30,834 nt of DNA from FW021-bin31 sp964478125 (GCA_964478125.1 CAYZGR010000038.1:1-30834), one strand, 5' to 3'; positions 1-8,107 are shown, numbered from the stretch's first letter. The notes: generated from the sequence alone by a model not told the origin. Numbers and translations: made by a program.

Positions 1-322
1 TTTTCCAATGGCATGAGACTCCCTCATAATTAGAAAAGCGGGGAATGATTTCCACTGTAGAGTGATTGCCCGGTTCAAATGAAAAGGATACCGGCACACT
101 TTATTTCCTCATTTGATCCGTCAAACCGGTGATCGCTTGAAAATGTTTTTCATTGGCGCAGCATATATTACCCGGGAGGAAAGACGCTGTACGGGCCGGG
201 CTTATATTTAAATGACAGCGTTCATCGGGTCCTCTGGTTGATGAAAGAGCTCCTGCAAAATATGTTCCTGGTATGAAAATTGTTTTTTGATCTATAATAC
301 GGTGTTACCCAAAATTGGTTAT
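1..322. other. Non-coding stretch at window start, nothing recognised
   Basis: I see no open frame with protein-like composition on either strand before the PPC-domain gene, no RNA gene and no convincing terminator. The stretch may be the tail of an intergenic region whose other side lies outside the window. No clear TTTG/TAnnTTTG promoter could be placed in front of the gene that follows. Confidence 0.4.
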
Positions 323-766
323 ATGGACTCAAAATTAATTCATGGAGAGGAAGCAGGGCAAAGGGTGTTTGCTCTCATTTTGTCCGAAGGAGATGAAGTA
401 ATAGAAAATCTGACGCGGTTTTCAAGAGAGAAAAAGTTAGGGGTTAGTCAATTCACTGGAATTGGCGCTTTCAGTAAATCTCAATTTGGTTATTTTGATC
501 CGGGGATTAAAGACTATATCAAAATCCCGCTTGATGAACAGGCGGAAGTTCTTACTTTATTGGGAGATATAACGATAAACGAAGAAAAATATAAAGTACA
601 TGCACATACCGTGACCGGATTAAGAGACGGTTCCACCCGGGGCGGACATTTGCTCAAAGGCTTCGTTTCTCCGACCCTTGAGATCATACTGACCGAATCT
701 CCGGTTTATCTGCATCGCTCTTATAATGAAAAATACGGATTGGCCCTCATTGATCTCCAATCCTGA
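323..766 (+). CDS. PPC/DUF296-domain protein
   Basis: The 147-residue product consists almost entirely of a PPC (DUF296) domain, the fold found in plant AT-hook nuclear proteins and in free-standing bacterial proteins of unknown function. Visible family features are the opening part with GQRVFALIL and GDEVIENL, the FTGIGAFSKSQFGYFD strand-turn, a HAH pair (KVHAHTVTG) that resembles the metal-binding histidines of bacterial members, and GGHLLKGFVSPTLEI near the end. The open frame extends back to a TTG at 287. I chose the ATG at 323 because family members normally begin a few residues before the GQR..FAL strand. The gene stands alone, 273 bp ahead of GAPDH. The biochemical role is unknown in bacteria; DNA binding is not implied, since there is no AT-hook. 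Confidence 0.8.
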   Translation: MDSKLIHGEEAGQRVFALILSEGDEVIENLTRFSREKKLGVSQFTGIGAFSKSQFGYFDPGIKDYIKIPLDEQAEVLTLLGDITINEEKYKVHAHTVTGLRDGSTRGGHLLKGFVSPTLEIILTESPVYLHRSYNEKYGLALIDLQS

Positions 767-845
767 ATTTAATCTTATAAGAGGTCGTATTTAACACTCA
801 TAGATCGTTAAATTGCCATAATGCCGAGGGGTTACCAAGTGGGTA

Positions 846-876
846 ATTGCCGGGATCTCAGAGTTCTTTAGTTTTG
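846..876 (+). promoter_or_regulatory. Possible Bacteroidota-type promoter ahead of GAPDH
   Basis: TAGTTTTG at 869-876 fits the -7 consensus TAnnTTTG, and ATTG at 846-849 sits 19 bp upstream, close to the TTTG -33 element. It would give a leader of about 155 nt before the GAPDH ATG. Such short motifs occur by chance in AT-rich DNA, so this is only a candidate. Confidence 0.25.
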
Positions 877-1039
877 ATATGCTTAAAGGGATGGCGATCT
901 GGGTCTTTTTAAGCGTTATAGATATCGGATATCAACGGGAATCAGGTCGTTATCTTATAGGCTGTACCGGGATGGGTATACAAAACAATAGGTTATAAAT
1001 AGTCAACGGCCATATAAAGAATTAATAAACACCATTAAG

Positions 1040-2029
1040 ATGAAACGTATTGCAATTAACGGGTTTGGGCGTATTGGAAGGGCCGCGCTGAAAGTAATTT
1101 TAGAGACGCCGGAACTGGAGATCGTGGCCGTTAATGATTTACTGACTATTGAGAATGCTGCGTATTTGCTTAAGCATGATAGCGTTTACGGAAGATATGA
1201 TAAAGAAGTGAAGGCCATAGGAGGGTATCTCTATATTGGAGATAAAAAGATTGCTTATCTCTCCGAAAAAGATCCTGCAAGTCTGCCCTGGAAGAAGTTG
1301 GAGATAGAAACCGTTATTGAAAGTACCGGTATTTTTACCAACAGAGAAGATGCCGAAAAGCATATTATGGCCGGTGCAAAAGAGGTCGTTATTTCAGGAC
1401 CCACCAAAAGTTTAGATACGCCGACTGTCGTACATGGGGTTAATACCCGGGATGGGAAAGCGAATATCTATTCTTGCGCCAGTTGTACAACCAATAATAT
1501 AAGCCCGGTTATTGAGATCATGGGCCGCAGGATAGGCATTAAAAAAGCCATTCTTAATACGACTCATGCCTACACCGCTTCACAATCCATAGTGGACGGG
1601 CCCTCGGAAAAAAAGATGAGAATGGGAAGAGCGGCGGCTATGAACTTGATCCCCGCTTCTACCGGAGCCGCGATTGCTACCATTAAAGCGCTGCCTCAAT
1701 ATAAAGGGAAATTTGACGGGGTAGCCATTCGTACGCCTGTAGTCGTGGGTTCGCTATCCGATATTACCTTTGTTGCCGAGCGCCCGACAACAGCGGATGA
1801 GGTAAACCGGATCTTGAAAGAAGAAGCGGCCACAGACCGTTATATAAAAGTGTTAGCCATTGCAGCGGATCCTTTGGTTTCTACAGATATTATTCAAAGC
1901 CCCTATGCCGCGATCGTGGATGTTGAAATGACACGGGTGGTAGATGGGGATCTTGTTAAAATAATGGCGTGGTATGATAACGAATGGGGATTTACCCATC
2001 AAATGATCCGCCAAATTAATGCGTTTTAA
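1040..2029 (+). CDS. gapA: Type I glyceraldehyde-3-phosphate dehydrogenase
   Basis: Cytosolic glycolytic enzyme that oxidises and phosphorylates glyceraldehyde 3-phosphate to 1,3-bisphosphoglycerate with NAD+. The 329 residues match the usual length. The N-terminal Rossmann motif is INGFGRIGRAAL. The catalytic cysteine is C149 in SCASCTTNN, and its partner is H176 in TTHAYTASQ. The dinucleotide region has ND at 32-33 and the later loop has DGPS, both as in NAD-type enzymes. The C-terminus carries the conserved WYDNEWGFTHQM. Some positions differ from the textbook protein: the loop after DGPS reads EKKMRMGRAAAMN rather than HKDWRxGRAAxxN, and the lysine usually seen in STGAAKAV is isoleucine. 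It may therefore be a paralogue and not the main housekeeping copy. It converges on the histidine kinase gene 36 bp away. Confidence 0.93.
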   Translation: MKRIAINGFGRIGRAALKVILETPELEIVAVNDLLTIENAAYLLKHDSVYGRYDKEVKAIGGYLYIGDKKIAYLSEKDPASLPWKKLEIETVIESTGIFTNREDAEKHIMAGAKEVVISGPTKSLDTPTVVHGVNTRDGKANIYSCASCTTNNISPVIEIMGRRIGIKKAILNTTHAYTASQSIVDGPSEKKMRMGRAAAMNLIPASTGAAIATIKALPQYKGKFDGVAIRTPVVVGSLSDITFVAERPTTADEVNRILKEEAATDRYIKVLAIAADPLVSTDIIQSPYAAIVDVEMTRVVDGDLVKIMAWYDNEWGFTHQMIRQINAF

Positions 2030-2037
2030 GCCTAAGT

Positions 2038-2054
2038 GGCCGAACAGGGCGGCC
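2038..2054. terminator. Possible bidirectional hairpin between convergent genes
   Basis: A GGCCG / CGGCC stem with a 7-nt loop lies within the 36 bp separating the stop codons of GAPDH and the histidine kinase. Its position suits a shared terminator, but no strong T-run follows on either strand, so it is weak as an intrinsic terminator. Confidence 0.3.
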
Positions 2055-2065
2055 GGTTCCATTAT

Positions 2066-4603
2066 TTATCCATTATTTAAATAAGGAAGCTTAAAATAAA
2101 AAGTGCTTCCTTTACCCGGCATGCTTTCCACGCCTAATAGTCCTCCGTGTTTCTTAATAATTTCCATAGCAATATACAGGCCCATGCCTATGCCGGAAAT
2201 AAATTTTGTGGATTCATCTGTTATCCGGTAAAAGCGATGAAATATTTTATCCTGTTGTTCGGGCGATATTCCTATTCCCTGATCCCGGACGCTTATCTTT
2301 GCATAATTACCTTCTTCTTCGCTGGTGATAACAATATCGCCGCCGGCTGGTGAATACTTTACTGCATTGGATGTAAGGTTCATGAATACCTGGCCTATCC
2401 GGTCCCGATCTGCAAAAACGGGAGGTAAGGGTTGCGGATGAAAAGTGATCTTGTGGCGGGGGGCGGTCAATGGCGTATTTTTAATCTGCTCGGCTATAAA
2501 ATCATTGAGATCTAATTTCTGAGGATGTAATGTCAGCTCTCCGCCGGAGATCCTCGTTGTGTCCAGAAGCATATATACCAGGTCGGTCAGGCGGTTGATC
2601 TGCCTGTTCATCCTCTTCATGAGCAGGGCATTGTCTGTATTGCCGCTTTCCACATGTATCTGCTCCAGTAGCTCTCCGTATGCTTTTATGCTGGTAATGG
2701 GCGTCTTCAGTTCGTGGCTGGCAACAGTAATAAACTCGTCTTTTTGCTGCTCAACGGCTTTTTGCCGGCTGATGTCTGCAGAAATATCCACCGCAGCCTG
2801 TGGCACGCCCTTATGGTTAAAGAGCGGTGCTATTTGATTGTTTACCCAGAACAATGAACCATCCTTGCGCTTCATTCGTTTTTCAATCTCATAGGCCCTG
2901 CCTTTGGTGATCAACCGGTTGAAAAGCGTCTTATCACGTTCCAGATCTTCTGCTGCAATAATATCATCAAGCTTCATGTGCGTCAATTCTTCAACGCTGT
3001 AGCCTAATCTTTCGGCAAACTGTTCATTTGAAAAAATAATATCACGGGAAAGGCTTACTTTTAAGATCCCGCTGATGCTTTGTTCTACAATTACCCTGTA
3101 ATTTTCCTCTGATTCCCGCAGTGCTTCTTCCGCTTTTGCTTTTTCCACAGCAGCCCTTACGCGTTCGGCAGTCTCTTCAATAAGGGATATCTCGCGTGAG
3201 GTCCACCTTCGTGGGGATGTCTGTGTGACCGCGAAAAGCGCCGTAAGCCGGCCCTCCTTCAGAAAAGGGATTGTAACATGTGCGGCGACACCGATATCGG
3301 CATAGGCTGTCCGTTCTGTATCAGACAGCCGCGGGTCGGTTCTCACATTGGAAACCGCGAGAGTATGACCTGTTTGGGCCTCATGCATCAGCTTCCGGCC
3401 AAAATCATCGGGACGGTAATGCCCGGCAAAGTTAGCCGCCGCCACGGTATAGTCCCGTTCTACGATGTTATACCGGCCATTGGTTTCGATACCCACATAA
3501 CGGGCGCGGTTGACACCGAGATGTTTACAGAGCATGCGGGATGCCTTGGTCTGGATCGCCGTTGCATCATCCAGCGGACGAAGTACATCGGAGAATTTTA
3601 AAAGAAATTGTTTCTGCCGTTCGCGAAGTTTGAGATCCGTGATATCTACAAAAACGACGGAGACCATGGAACGGTCTTTGCCACCCAGAGGGGAAACATG
3701 CATATTGTACCAACGATTATCGTCTTTTATATAATCTTCCATATGGAGTGATTTACCCGTTTCGATGACTTGTGTATAAATATCTATCCAATATTGTTCA
3801 AGATTTGGCAGTACTTCGCTTACCGTTTTACCGGTAAGATCCGACAAGCCGGTTTGCCTCTCGAAAGCCTGATTGACCTCCCGAAAAATTAAGCCGGTTA
3901 TTTTTCCATGTGCGTTGCGGATCAGCTCCATGATACAAAAACCTTCGTCAATGGTATTGAAAAGCGTGCGGTATTTTTCTTCACTTTTGTGCAAAGCTTC
4001 CTCTGCTTTGGCGCGTTCCCGGGTGTCCAGATGCTTCGAAAGTATAACGGCTGCAGCTTGTGTTACGATATCGGCAATTATAAGCTCATTTGGTGTCGCT
4101 TCATGCGGATCATGGAAGTACATTGCAAAAGTACCGACTGATTTATTATCATGTGCTTTGATTGGAAAGGACCAGCAGCCTGCAAAGTTGAATTCTGCTG
4201 CTAAATGAAGCCAGGGTTTCCACAAGGGTTCTTCAAAAACATCGGGAACGAGTACCTGTTCTGTGGAAGGAGTCGCAGGACCGCAGGCAAGCGAGTCTGT
4301 TGCGATAGGAAAGCCATCCATTTTGGCCAGATACGATCGCGGCATATTTCCTGCACCGAAAATCGGATGGAGACAAGCATCCTCCTCATCGGCCAGGTAA
4401 AAAGCGGTCCTGGCTTCGCCTTTCGTTTCTTTAATTACCATACGAACGAGAATATTGAGCGCATCCTCAACGGGTGCGCCGTTTATCGCCGCCTGGAATG
4501 CTTCTTTTTGTATTCGCATCCGCAGCTCATTTAATCGTGCCCTTTCACCTTCAGTGAGAAAAGAAAGCGGATCAGAAGTGTAGTTGTCCCCGGGTTTAAA
4601 CAT
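2066..4603 (-). CDS. Soluble GAF-PAS-GAF-PAS sensor histidine kinase
   Basis: An 845-residue protein with no membrane segment, so it should sense a cytoplasmic signal and autophosphorylate on histidine. Domains in order: GAF (about 40-190), short coiled linker, PAS (about 207-328), second GAF (about 333-487), PAS with PAC (about 497-615), HisKA with H630 in SHELKTP, and HATPase_c. The last shows the N box (N742-N746, MNLTSNAVKY), G1 (DQGIGIS, 774-780), F box (IFHRFYR) and G2 (GIGMGLY, 804-810). The ending GKGSTFYFKLPY is typical. All ATP-binding elements look intact. It lacks a receiver domain, and no response regulator lies in the window, so it is an orphan whose partner is encoded elsewhere. 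The ligands of the GAF and PAS domains cannot be read from sequence. It converges on GAPDH and is preceded by a long gene-poor region. Confidence 0.92.
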   Translation of the reverse strand: MFKPGDNYTSDPLSFLTEGERARLNELRMRIQKEAFQAAINGAPVEDALNILVRMVIKETKGEARTAFYLADEEDACLHPIFGAGNMPRSYLAKMDGFPIATDSLACGPATPSTEQVLVPDVFEEPLWKPWLHLAAEFNFAGCWSFPIKAHDNKSVGTFAMYFHDPHEATPNELIIADIVTQAAAVILSKHLDTRERAKAEEALHKSEEKYRTLFNTIDEGFCIMELIRNAHGKITGLIFREVNQAFERQTGLSDLTGKTVSEVLPNLEQYWIDIYTQVIETGKSLHMEDYIKDDNRWYNMHVSPLGGKDRSMVSVVFVDITDLKLRERQKQFLLKFSDVLRPLDDATAIQTKASRMLCKHLGVNRARYVGIETNGRYNIVERDYTVAAANFAGHYRPDDFGRKLMHEAQTGHTLAVSNVRTDPRLSDTERTAYADIGVAAHVTIPFLKEGRLTALFAVTQTSPRRWTSREISLIEETAERVRAAVEKAKAEEALRESEENYRVIVEQSISGILKVSLSRDIIFSNEQFAERLGYSVEELTHMKLDDIIAAEDLERDKTLFNRLITKGRAYEIEKRMKRKDGSLFWVNNQIAPLFNHKGVPQAAVDISADISRQKAVEQQKDEFITVASHELKTPITSIKAYGELLEQIHVESGNTDNALLMKRMNRQINRLTDLVYMLLDTTRISGGELTLHPQKLDLNDFIAEQIKNTPLTAPRHKITFHPQPLPPVFADRDRIGQVFMNLTSNAVKYSPAGGDIVITSEEEGNYAKISVRDQGIGISPEQQDKIFHRFYRITDESTKFISGIGMGLYIAMEIIKKHGGLLGVESMPGKGSTFYFKLPYLNNG

Positions 4604-5064
4604 GATAAGAAAGTTATTGGTTTATGATTTAAAGGTGGTATCAGACTATATTAGGTATCGCGCTGTCCTATAAATAAAGAATAAATATGATATTTAATTC
4701 GATTTTATTAAAACTACACTTTCTCTAATGGGGTCCGACAGCCCCCCTGATCTATCCTAATAAGGTCTCATTTGGCCTGCCAGATGGTAGAAAACATTAT
4801 ACAGATCACTCTATGTCATCCGTTTTTTTATATGAAAAGCTAACAATCTGAATGACCGCCTTGTTTAGGACAAACGCCAAAGAGAAAATATAAAAGTTGT
4901 GCTGTGGAGTGAGTATGAGGTTACGAGCGCTCTCACTGATATCCGGTTCATTTAACCTGTAGTCCTTTGAAAGCCGTAAAAGACAATGGTTTCAGCCCAA
5001 GTCTGAACCATGATGATCAAAATCCGGTTTTTACAATTTGTTGAAAATCGGAGAAGAGAAATAG
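4604..5064. other. Gene-poor region upstream of the histidine kinase
   Basis: No convincing gene. Short open frames exist on both strands but none has recognisable motifs. A small GGGG/CCCC inverted repeat near 4733 has no T-run. No TTTG/TAnnTTTG promoter could be placed for the kinase. This is probably decayed DNA continuous with the acyltransferase relic that follows. Confidence 0.4.
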
Positions 5065-5447
5065 TGGAAATATGTATTTGAGAGCCATGACGGGAGTAGA
5101 GATTTTTCCAAAGATCCCGCCTTGGCCAGTGCAGGTACGGCGATAAAGCAGATACAATCCTATAACCATCCATCAGATAACTTGTTGGTCTTCAGGCATA
5201 GTATCAAAGGAGATAAGAGCCGGTAAGGCAACTTAAATAGGCTGTAAAGCAGATATCTACCCATTCATTCTCTTACTTTTGTCAGAGGATTGATTGAAAA
5301 TGGGAAAAAGGCAGTTCAAATGTTGCCCTTTTATCCGATGTTACCGTGGATGAAAATTCAATAGTAGCTGTAGCGGTCTCTAAAGGCGTTCCGGATAATA
5401 CTATAGTAGGCGGTATTCTTGCAAAAGTGATTAAAAATATTGAATAA
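5065..5447 (+). pseudogene. Relic of a hexapeptide-repeat (LbH) acyltransferase
   Basis: The strongest part is 5298-5447. Read in frame it gives SSNVALLSDVTVDENSIV and ends VPDNTIVGGILAKVIKNIE followed by a stop. This is the C-terminus of a left-handed beta-helix acetyltransferase (compare the usual pattern of V-P-x-N-x-I-V-x-G-x-P-A-K-V-I-K). A TGA at 5295 interrupts the frame. A second open stretch in another frame, 5065-5226, contains IQSYNHPSDNLL, which resembles the loop with the catalytic histidine of the same family; it also ends in a stop. Together they look like one gene broken by frameshifts or a deletion. No intact start or complete set of hexapeptide repeats remains. The proximal part is less certain than the C-terminal part. 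The enzyme may once have decorated the glycan made by the nearby locus, but that is a guess. Confidence 0.55.
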
Positions 5448-5577
5448 TAGGGCAAAGATGCGCTCTGGCAATTCAGCTGGTATCCATCGAAAATATTTGA
5501 TAAAATGAGCTTTTGGTCTAGTCGTTTTTAGTAAAAGCAAAATAGAGGATCCAATTAATAATGATTACCTTTAGGGA

Positions 5578-6312
5578 GTGAGGTTTATATTAAAACGGAC
5601 AAAGGCCTTTTTACGCGCTCTGCTGGTGTTACTCTTTATGAGTAATAAAGTATATGGGCAGGATCAATATGTTTTAAATAAGGGAATACCGAATAATAAT
5701 GTTTTAAACCTGAGCAGGAGGCTCCACAGGTCGGTACTGAAACATCATCCTTCACTGGTTATTGTTATGATCGGAACAAATGATATGGTCAATCCCCCTA
5801 AAAGACTTTCTTATATGGTTTACCGGGAAAAATTAAATATGCTCGTAAGAGAGATAAAGGCTCATGGCGCCGATGTGCTGCTTCTCTCGCTTCCCAATGT
5901 AGATACCGGTTACTTGTTTACCCGGCACCGAAGAAAAAGATATATTCTTCCTCCTAATGAAAGGATTGATTCTGCAAATCATATTATTTATCAAACCACA
6001 ATTGATCAGGAATGCATGTTTTTGGATATAAATGCCATTTTTAGATCATACCATTCTCCTGACAGGACGGCTTCCAGTCTGATCAGAAATGAAAAAAACG
6101 CAGGTGCGCGAGACGGGGTACATCCTACCCCTGAAGGCTATAAAGTAATGGCAGAAAGCATAGCTCGTTTTCTACAAGAGAAAGGGAAATCCTATAAAAA
6201 AATCATCTGTTTTGGCGACAGCATTACCTTTGGCGCTTATGTGAAAGGTGAAGGCAGAACAAGAGGAGCAACATATCCGGCCGTATTAAAAAGATTATTA
6301 TTTCCGCATTAA
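5578..6312 (+). CDS. Secreted SGNH/GDSL hydrolase with circularly permuted motif order
   Basis: A 244-residue protein starting at GTG; a TAG lies two codons upstream in frame, and a later ATG would remove the signal peptide. Residues 1-27 form a signal peptide (LKR, then a hydrophobic run, VYG|QD). The SGNH blocks are all present but in unusual order. Block II Gly36 is in NKGIPNNN. Block III is GTND with N68. Block V is DGVHPT with D179 and H182. Block I, FGDSITFG with nucleophile S215, comes last, followed by the strand-helix that normally follows it (GATYPAVLKRLL). Joining the C-terminus to residue 28 recreates an ordinary SGNH domain of about 215 residues. The likely activity is deacylation of a sugar or lipid in the periplasm or outside. 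Its stop overlaps that of the zinc-ribbon gene on the other strand. Confidence 0.85.
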   Translation: MRFILKRTKAFLRALLVLLFMSNKVYGQDQYVLNKGIPNNNVLNLSRRLHRSVLKHHPSLVIVMIGTNDMVNPPKRLSYMVYREKLNMLVREIKAHGADVLLLSLPNVDTGYLFTRHRRKRYILPPNERIDSANHIIYQTTIDQECMFLDINAIFRSYHSPDRTASSLIRNEKNAGARDGVHPTPEGYKVMAESIARFLQEKGKSYKKIICFGDSITFGAYVKGEGRTRGATYPAVLKRLLFPH

Positions 6313-6521
6313 ACATGAAAAATCCGTTTAAAAGGAGGAGTATGATCTATTAAAAATTGTTTTATTTTTTTCAAGATCGATTTCTTGCGAGAAGTAGATC
6401 CCTTTTCTTTCGCTTCTATCCTTTCAGGAAGCCTATTTTTACCAAGAACCGGTTGGCCGCATATCGGACAGGCTGTCATATCGGCTTCCAATTCAACACC
6501 GCATTTTGTACAATATATCAT
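6309..6521 (-). CDS. Small zinc-ribbon protein
   Basis: A 70-residue protein opening with a double CxxC zinc ribbon (CTKCG at 4-8 and CPICG at 18-22), followed by a basic, probably disordered tail rich in Lys and Ser (TSRKKSILKKIKQFL). It lies 13 bp after the condensation-fold acyltransferase gene and is surely co-transcribed with it. Longer proteins that begin with a similar ribbon and continue into membrane helices occur next to such acyltransferases in other bacteria (DUF6320-type, from memory). If so, this one may be a short or truncated version, since no membrane segment is present. Its stop codon shares bases with the stop of the convergent SGNH gene. Function unknown; a structural or partner role for the acyltransferase is an inference. 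Confidence 0.65.
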   Translation of the reverse strand: MIYCTKCGVELEADMTACPICGQPVLGKNRLPERIEAKEKGSTSRKKSILKKIKQFLIDHTPPFKRIFHV

Positions 6522-6534
6522 GCTGTTGATAAAA

Positions 6535-7824
6535 TTAATATTTTTCTATTTTGCAAGTAATACCTCTGTCATTTAAAAAATCTTTAAATCGCTGTTCCAG
6601 CGAATCAGATGTAGTGATATTTCCAAAACTGAGCATTATTTTATTTTCAAAACCTACTACGCCGCAATTGATTTTTAACTTTTTTGAAGGTGGCGGCGGG
6701 ATAAATATAAATTTATCTATTAACCGGTTTACTTCGGGAGGGAATTTTACCCTGCCCAAATTGGTTACTACCCCGCTGTAGCGGCCTGTTCCCAAAGAAT
6801 AAAAAGTTTTAAGCATAAAGGATTTAATAAAAAGAGGGATACGCTTGACAATCAGATTCCTTTCTCCGCCCACATTTCTGGAAAGGATTTTATGGATGAG
6901 TTTTTTATCTGTTTCCAGTTGCATGAGGTGATGTACCGTTTCGGTGATTTCCTCAAAAGTATAATGTCCTAAGCGCAGGTCGATTTCCGGCAGTACATAT
7001 ACCGAAAAATTTCTCATTGACCGGGTCGGATAGAATTTTCGCAGATTGACAGGTACCTCAATACGTAATATTTTGTTGCGGGTTCGTTGCTGTAGTACGG
7101 GCAAGGCCTCATAAATCTCTTCAAGCACAAACAGATAGACGGAAATAAGGTATTCTGTCAGGCTCAAGCCGGATAATTTGGATTCTTTTAACAAGGCATC
7201 GGCCGCTATTTCAAAGATAGAGACGTTCAATCGCGAAGGTTTGTTTAAGGGAAAAGGCAAATGAAAAGCGGAGCGTAAATTCATGCGAGGGGAAACGGTC
7301 TTTTTAAAGTAATGGTTATAAGCATCTTCATATTCTTCTTTATCAGGTTCTGCTTCGGGACGAAGAAAAGGCAATGTTTCAGATAATTTGACACCGCAAT
7401 AGGATAAATAAACAAGAAGGAGCGATCTTAAAAATTCAAAGCCGCCTCCGGCATCCGTCAAAATATGGGAAAATTCGGTACTAATACAATTTTCCCGTAC
7501 GAGGATCCGGAACATCAATTCATGTTTATGGAAGGCCCTGCAGGGGAGGCCCAGATCCGGTTTTACGGGAATTGGCCGGTTTGCATGTTCCAGATAAAAC
7601 CAGAAAACGCCTGTTTTGAGCGTCACCTTGTAATAGGGAAAACGCCCTTCGAGCGCATATATAGCTTCCATAAATTGTCTGGCCTTGATCCTTTCTACCA
7701 ATACCACACTGAGCCTGAAAACAGAAGTTAATTCATCAGTCCGGATAGCAGGATATATTTTGGCTGCATTGTCAAGTGGCATCCAAAAAGTATCATTCTG
7801 CATAGAGATCTCTCTTTCCTTCAT
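6535..7824 (-). CDS. Condensation-superfamily (HxxxD) acyltransferase
   Basis: A 429-residue cytosolic protein of the chloramphenicol-acetyltransferase/condensation fold, related to alcohol acetyltransferases and PapA-type enzymes. The active-site motif is H120-I-L-T-D124 followed by AGGG in FSHILTDAGGGFEFL, corresponding to HHxxxDG. The first motif histidine is serine here. Other fold features are the N-terminal strand DELTSVFRLSVVL, the hinge region LRIEVPVNLRKFYPTRSMRNF (compare the PVNLR/RN motif of the family) and VVTNLGRV before the final subdomain. The reaction should move an acyl group from CoA or a carrier to an alcohol or amine; the acceptor is unknown. An in-frame ATG at 7803, seven codons in, is preceded by a purine-rich GAGAG and is an alternative start. 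It is followed by the zinc-ribbon gene and lies at the end of the glycan locus, so glycan or lipid acylation is plausible. Confidence 0.75.
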   Translation of the reverse strand: MKEREISMQNDTFWMPLDNAAKIYPAIRTDELTSVFRLSVVLVERIKARQFMEAIYALEGRFPYYKVTLKTGVFWFYLEHANRPIPVKPDLGLPCRAFHKHELMFRILVRENCISTEFSHILTDAGGGFEFLRSLLLVYLSYCGVKLSETLPFLRPEAEPDKEEYEDAYNHYFKKTVSPRMNLRSAFHLPFPLNKPSRLNVSIFEIAADALLKESKLSGLSLTEYLISVYLFVLEEIYEALPVLQQRTRNKILRIEVPVNLRKFYPTRSMRNFSVYVLPEIDLRLGHYTFEEITETVHHLMQLETDKKLIHKILSRNVGGERNLIVKRIPLFIKSFMLKTFYSLGTGRYSGVVTNLGRVKFPPEVNRLIDKFIFIPPPPSKKLKINCGVVGFENKIMLSFGNITTSDSLEQRFKDFLNDRGITCKIEKY

Positions 7825-7938
7825 GGCGCTGTTTTCTATTGTTTCAGCTGCTATAGTTAATTCTATATCAGCCTTTAATAATTTAACATAAAAAAGGGGA
7901 AAAAGATTGCATTGATCCGTTGAGGATTATAAATCTGT

Positions 7939-8040
7939 GAGGGCGGTTCTTAGTGCTTTTGCAGGAGTCGCTTTTATGCCCTCCCGGAAAATTAAACTTC
8001 ATAATCGGAGATATACTCCGCTTCGGAGCCTATTTTTTAT
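7939..8040. other. Inverted repeats in the gap before the acyltransferase
   Basis: The 283-bp gap 7825-8107 has no gene. It holds a long-range inverted repeat GAGGGC (7939-7944) / GCCCTC (7978-7983). It also has three alternating 5-bp arms: CGGAG (8006-8010), CTCCG (8016-8020) and CGGAG (8024-8028). The middle arm can pair with either neighbour. The second pairing is followed on the + strand by a T-rich run (8031-8044), like an intrinsic terminator with a competing anti-terminator stem. No + strand gene lies nearby to be controlled. Confidence 0.3.
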
Positions 8041-8107
8041 TTTAACTTACTGGGTAGAAGGGGCCAGCTAACATCTTGTGTTATTTTCTAAATATATGAA
8101 AATGTTA

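Noticed and set aside
4730..4755. GGGG / CCCC inverted repeat upstream of the kinase
   Set aside because: Four base pairs plus a wobble, with no T-run; likely by chance.
4952..5173. 73-codon minus-strand open frame in the gene-poor region
   Set aside because: No motif, no neighbour to support it, and it overlaps the relic of an acyltransferase on the plus strand.
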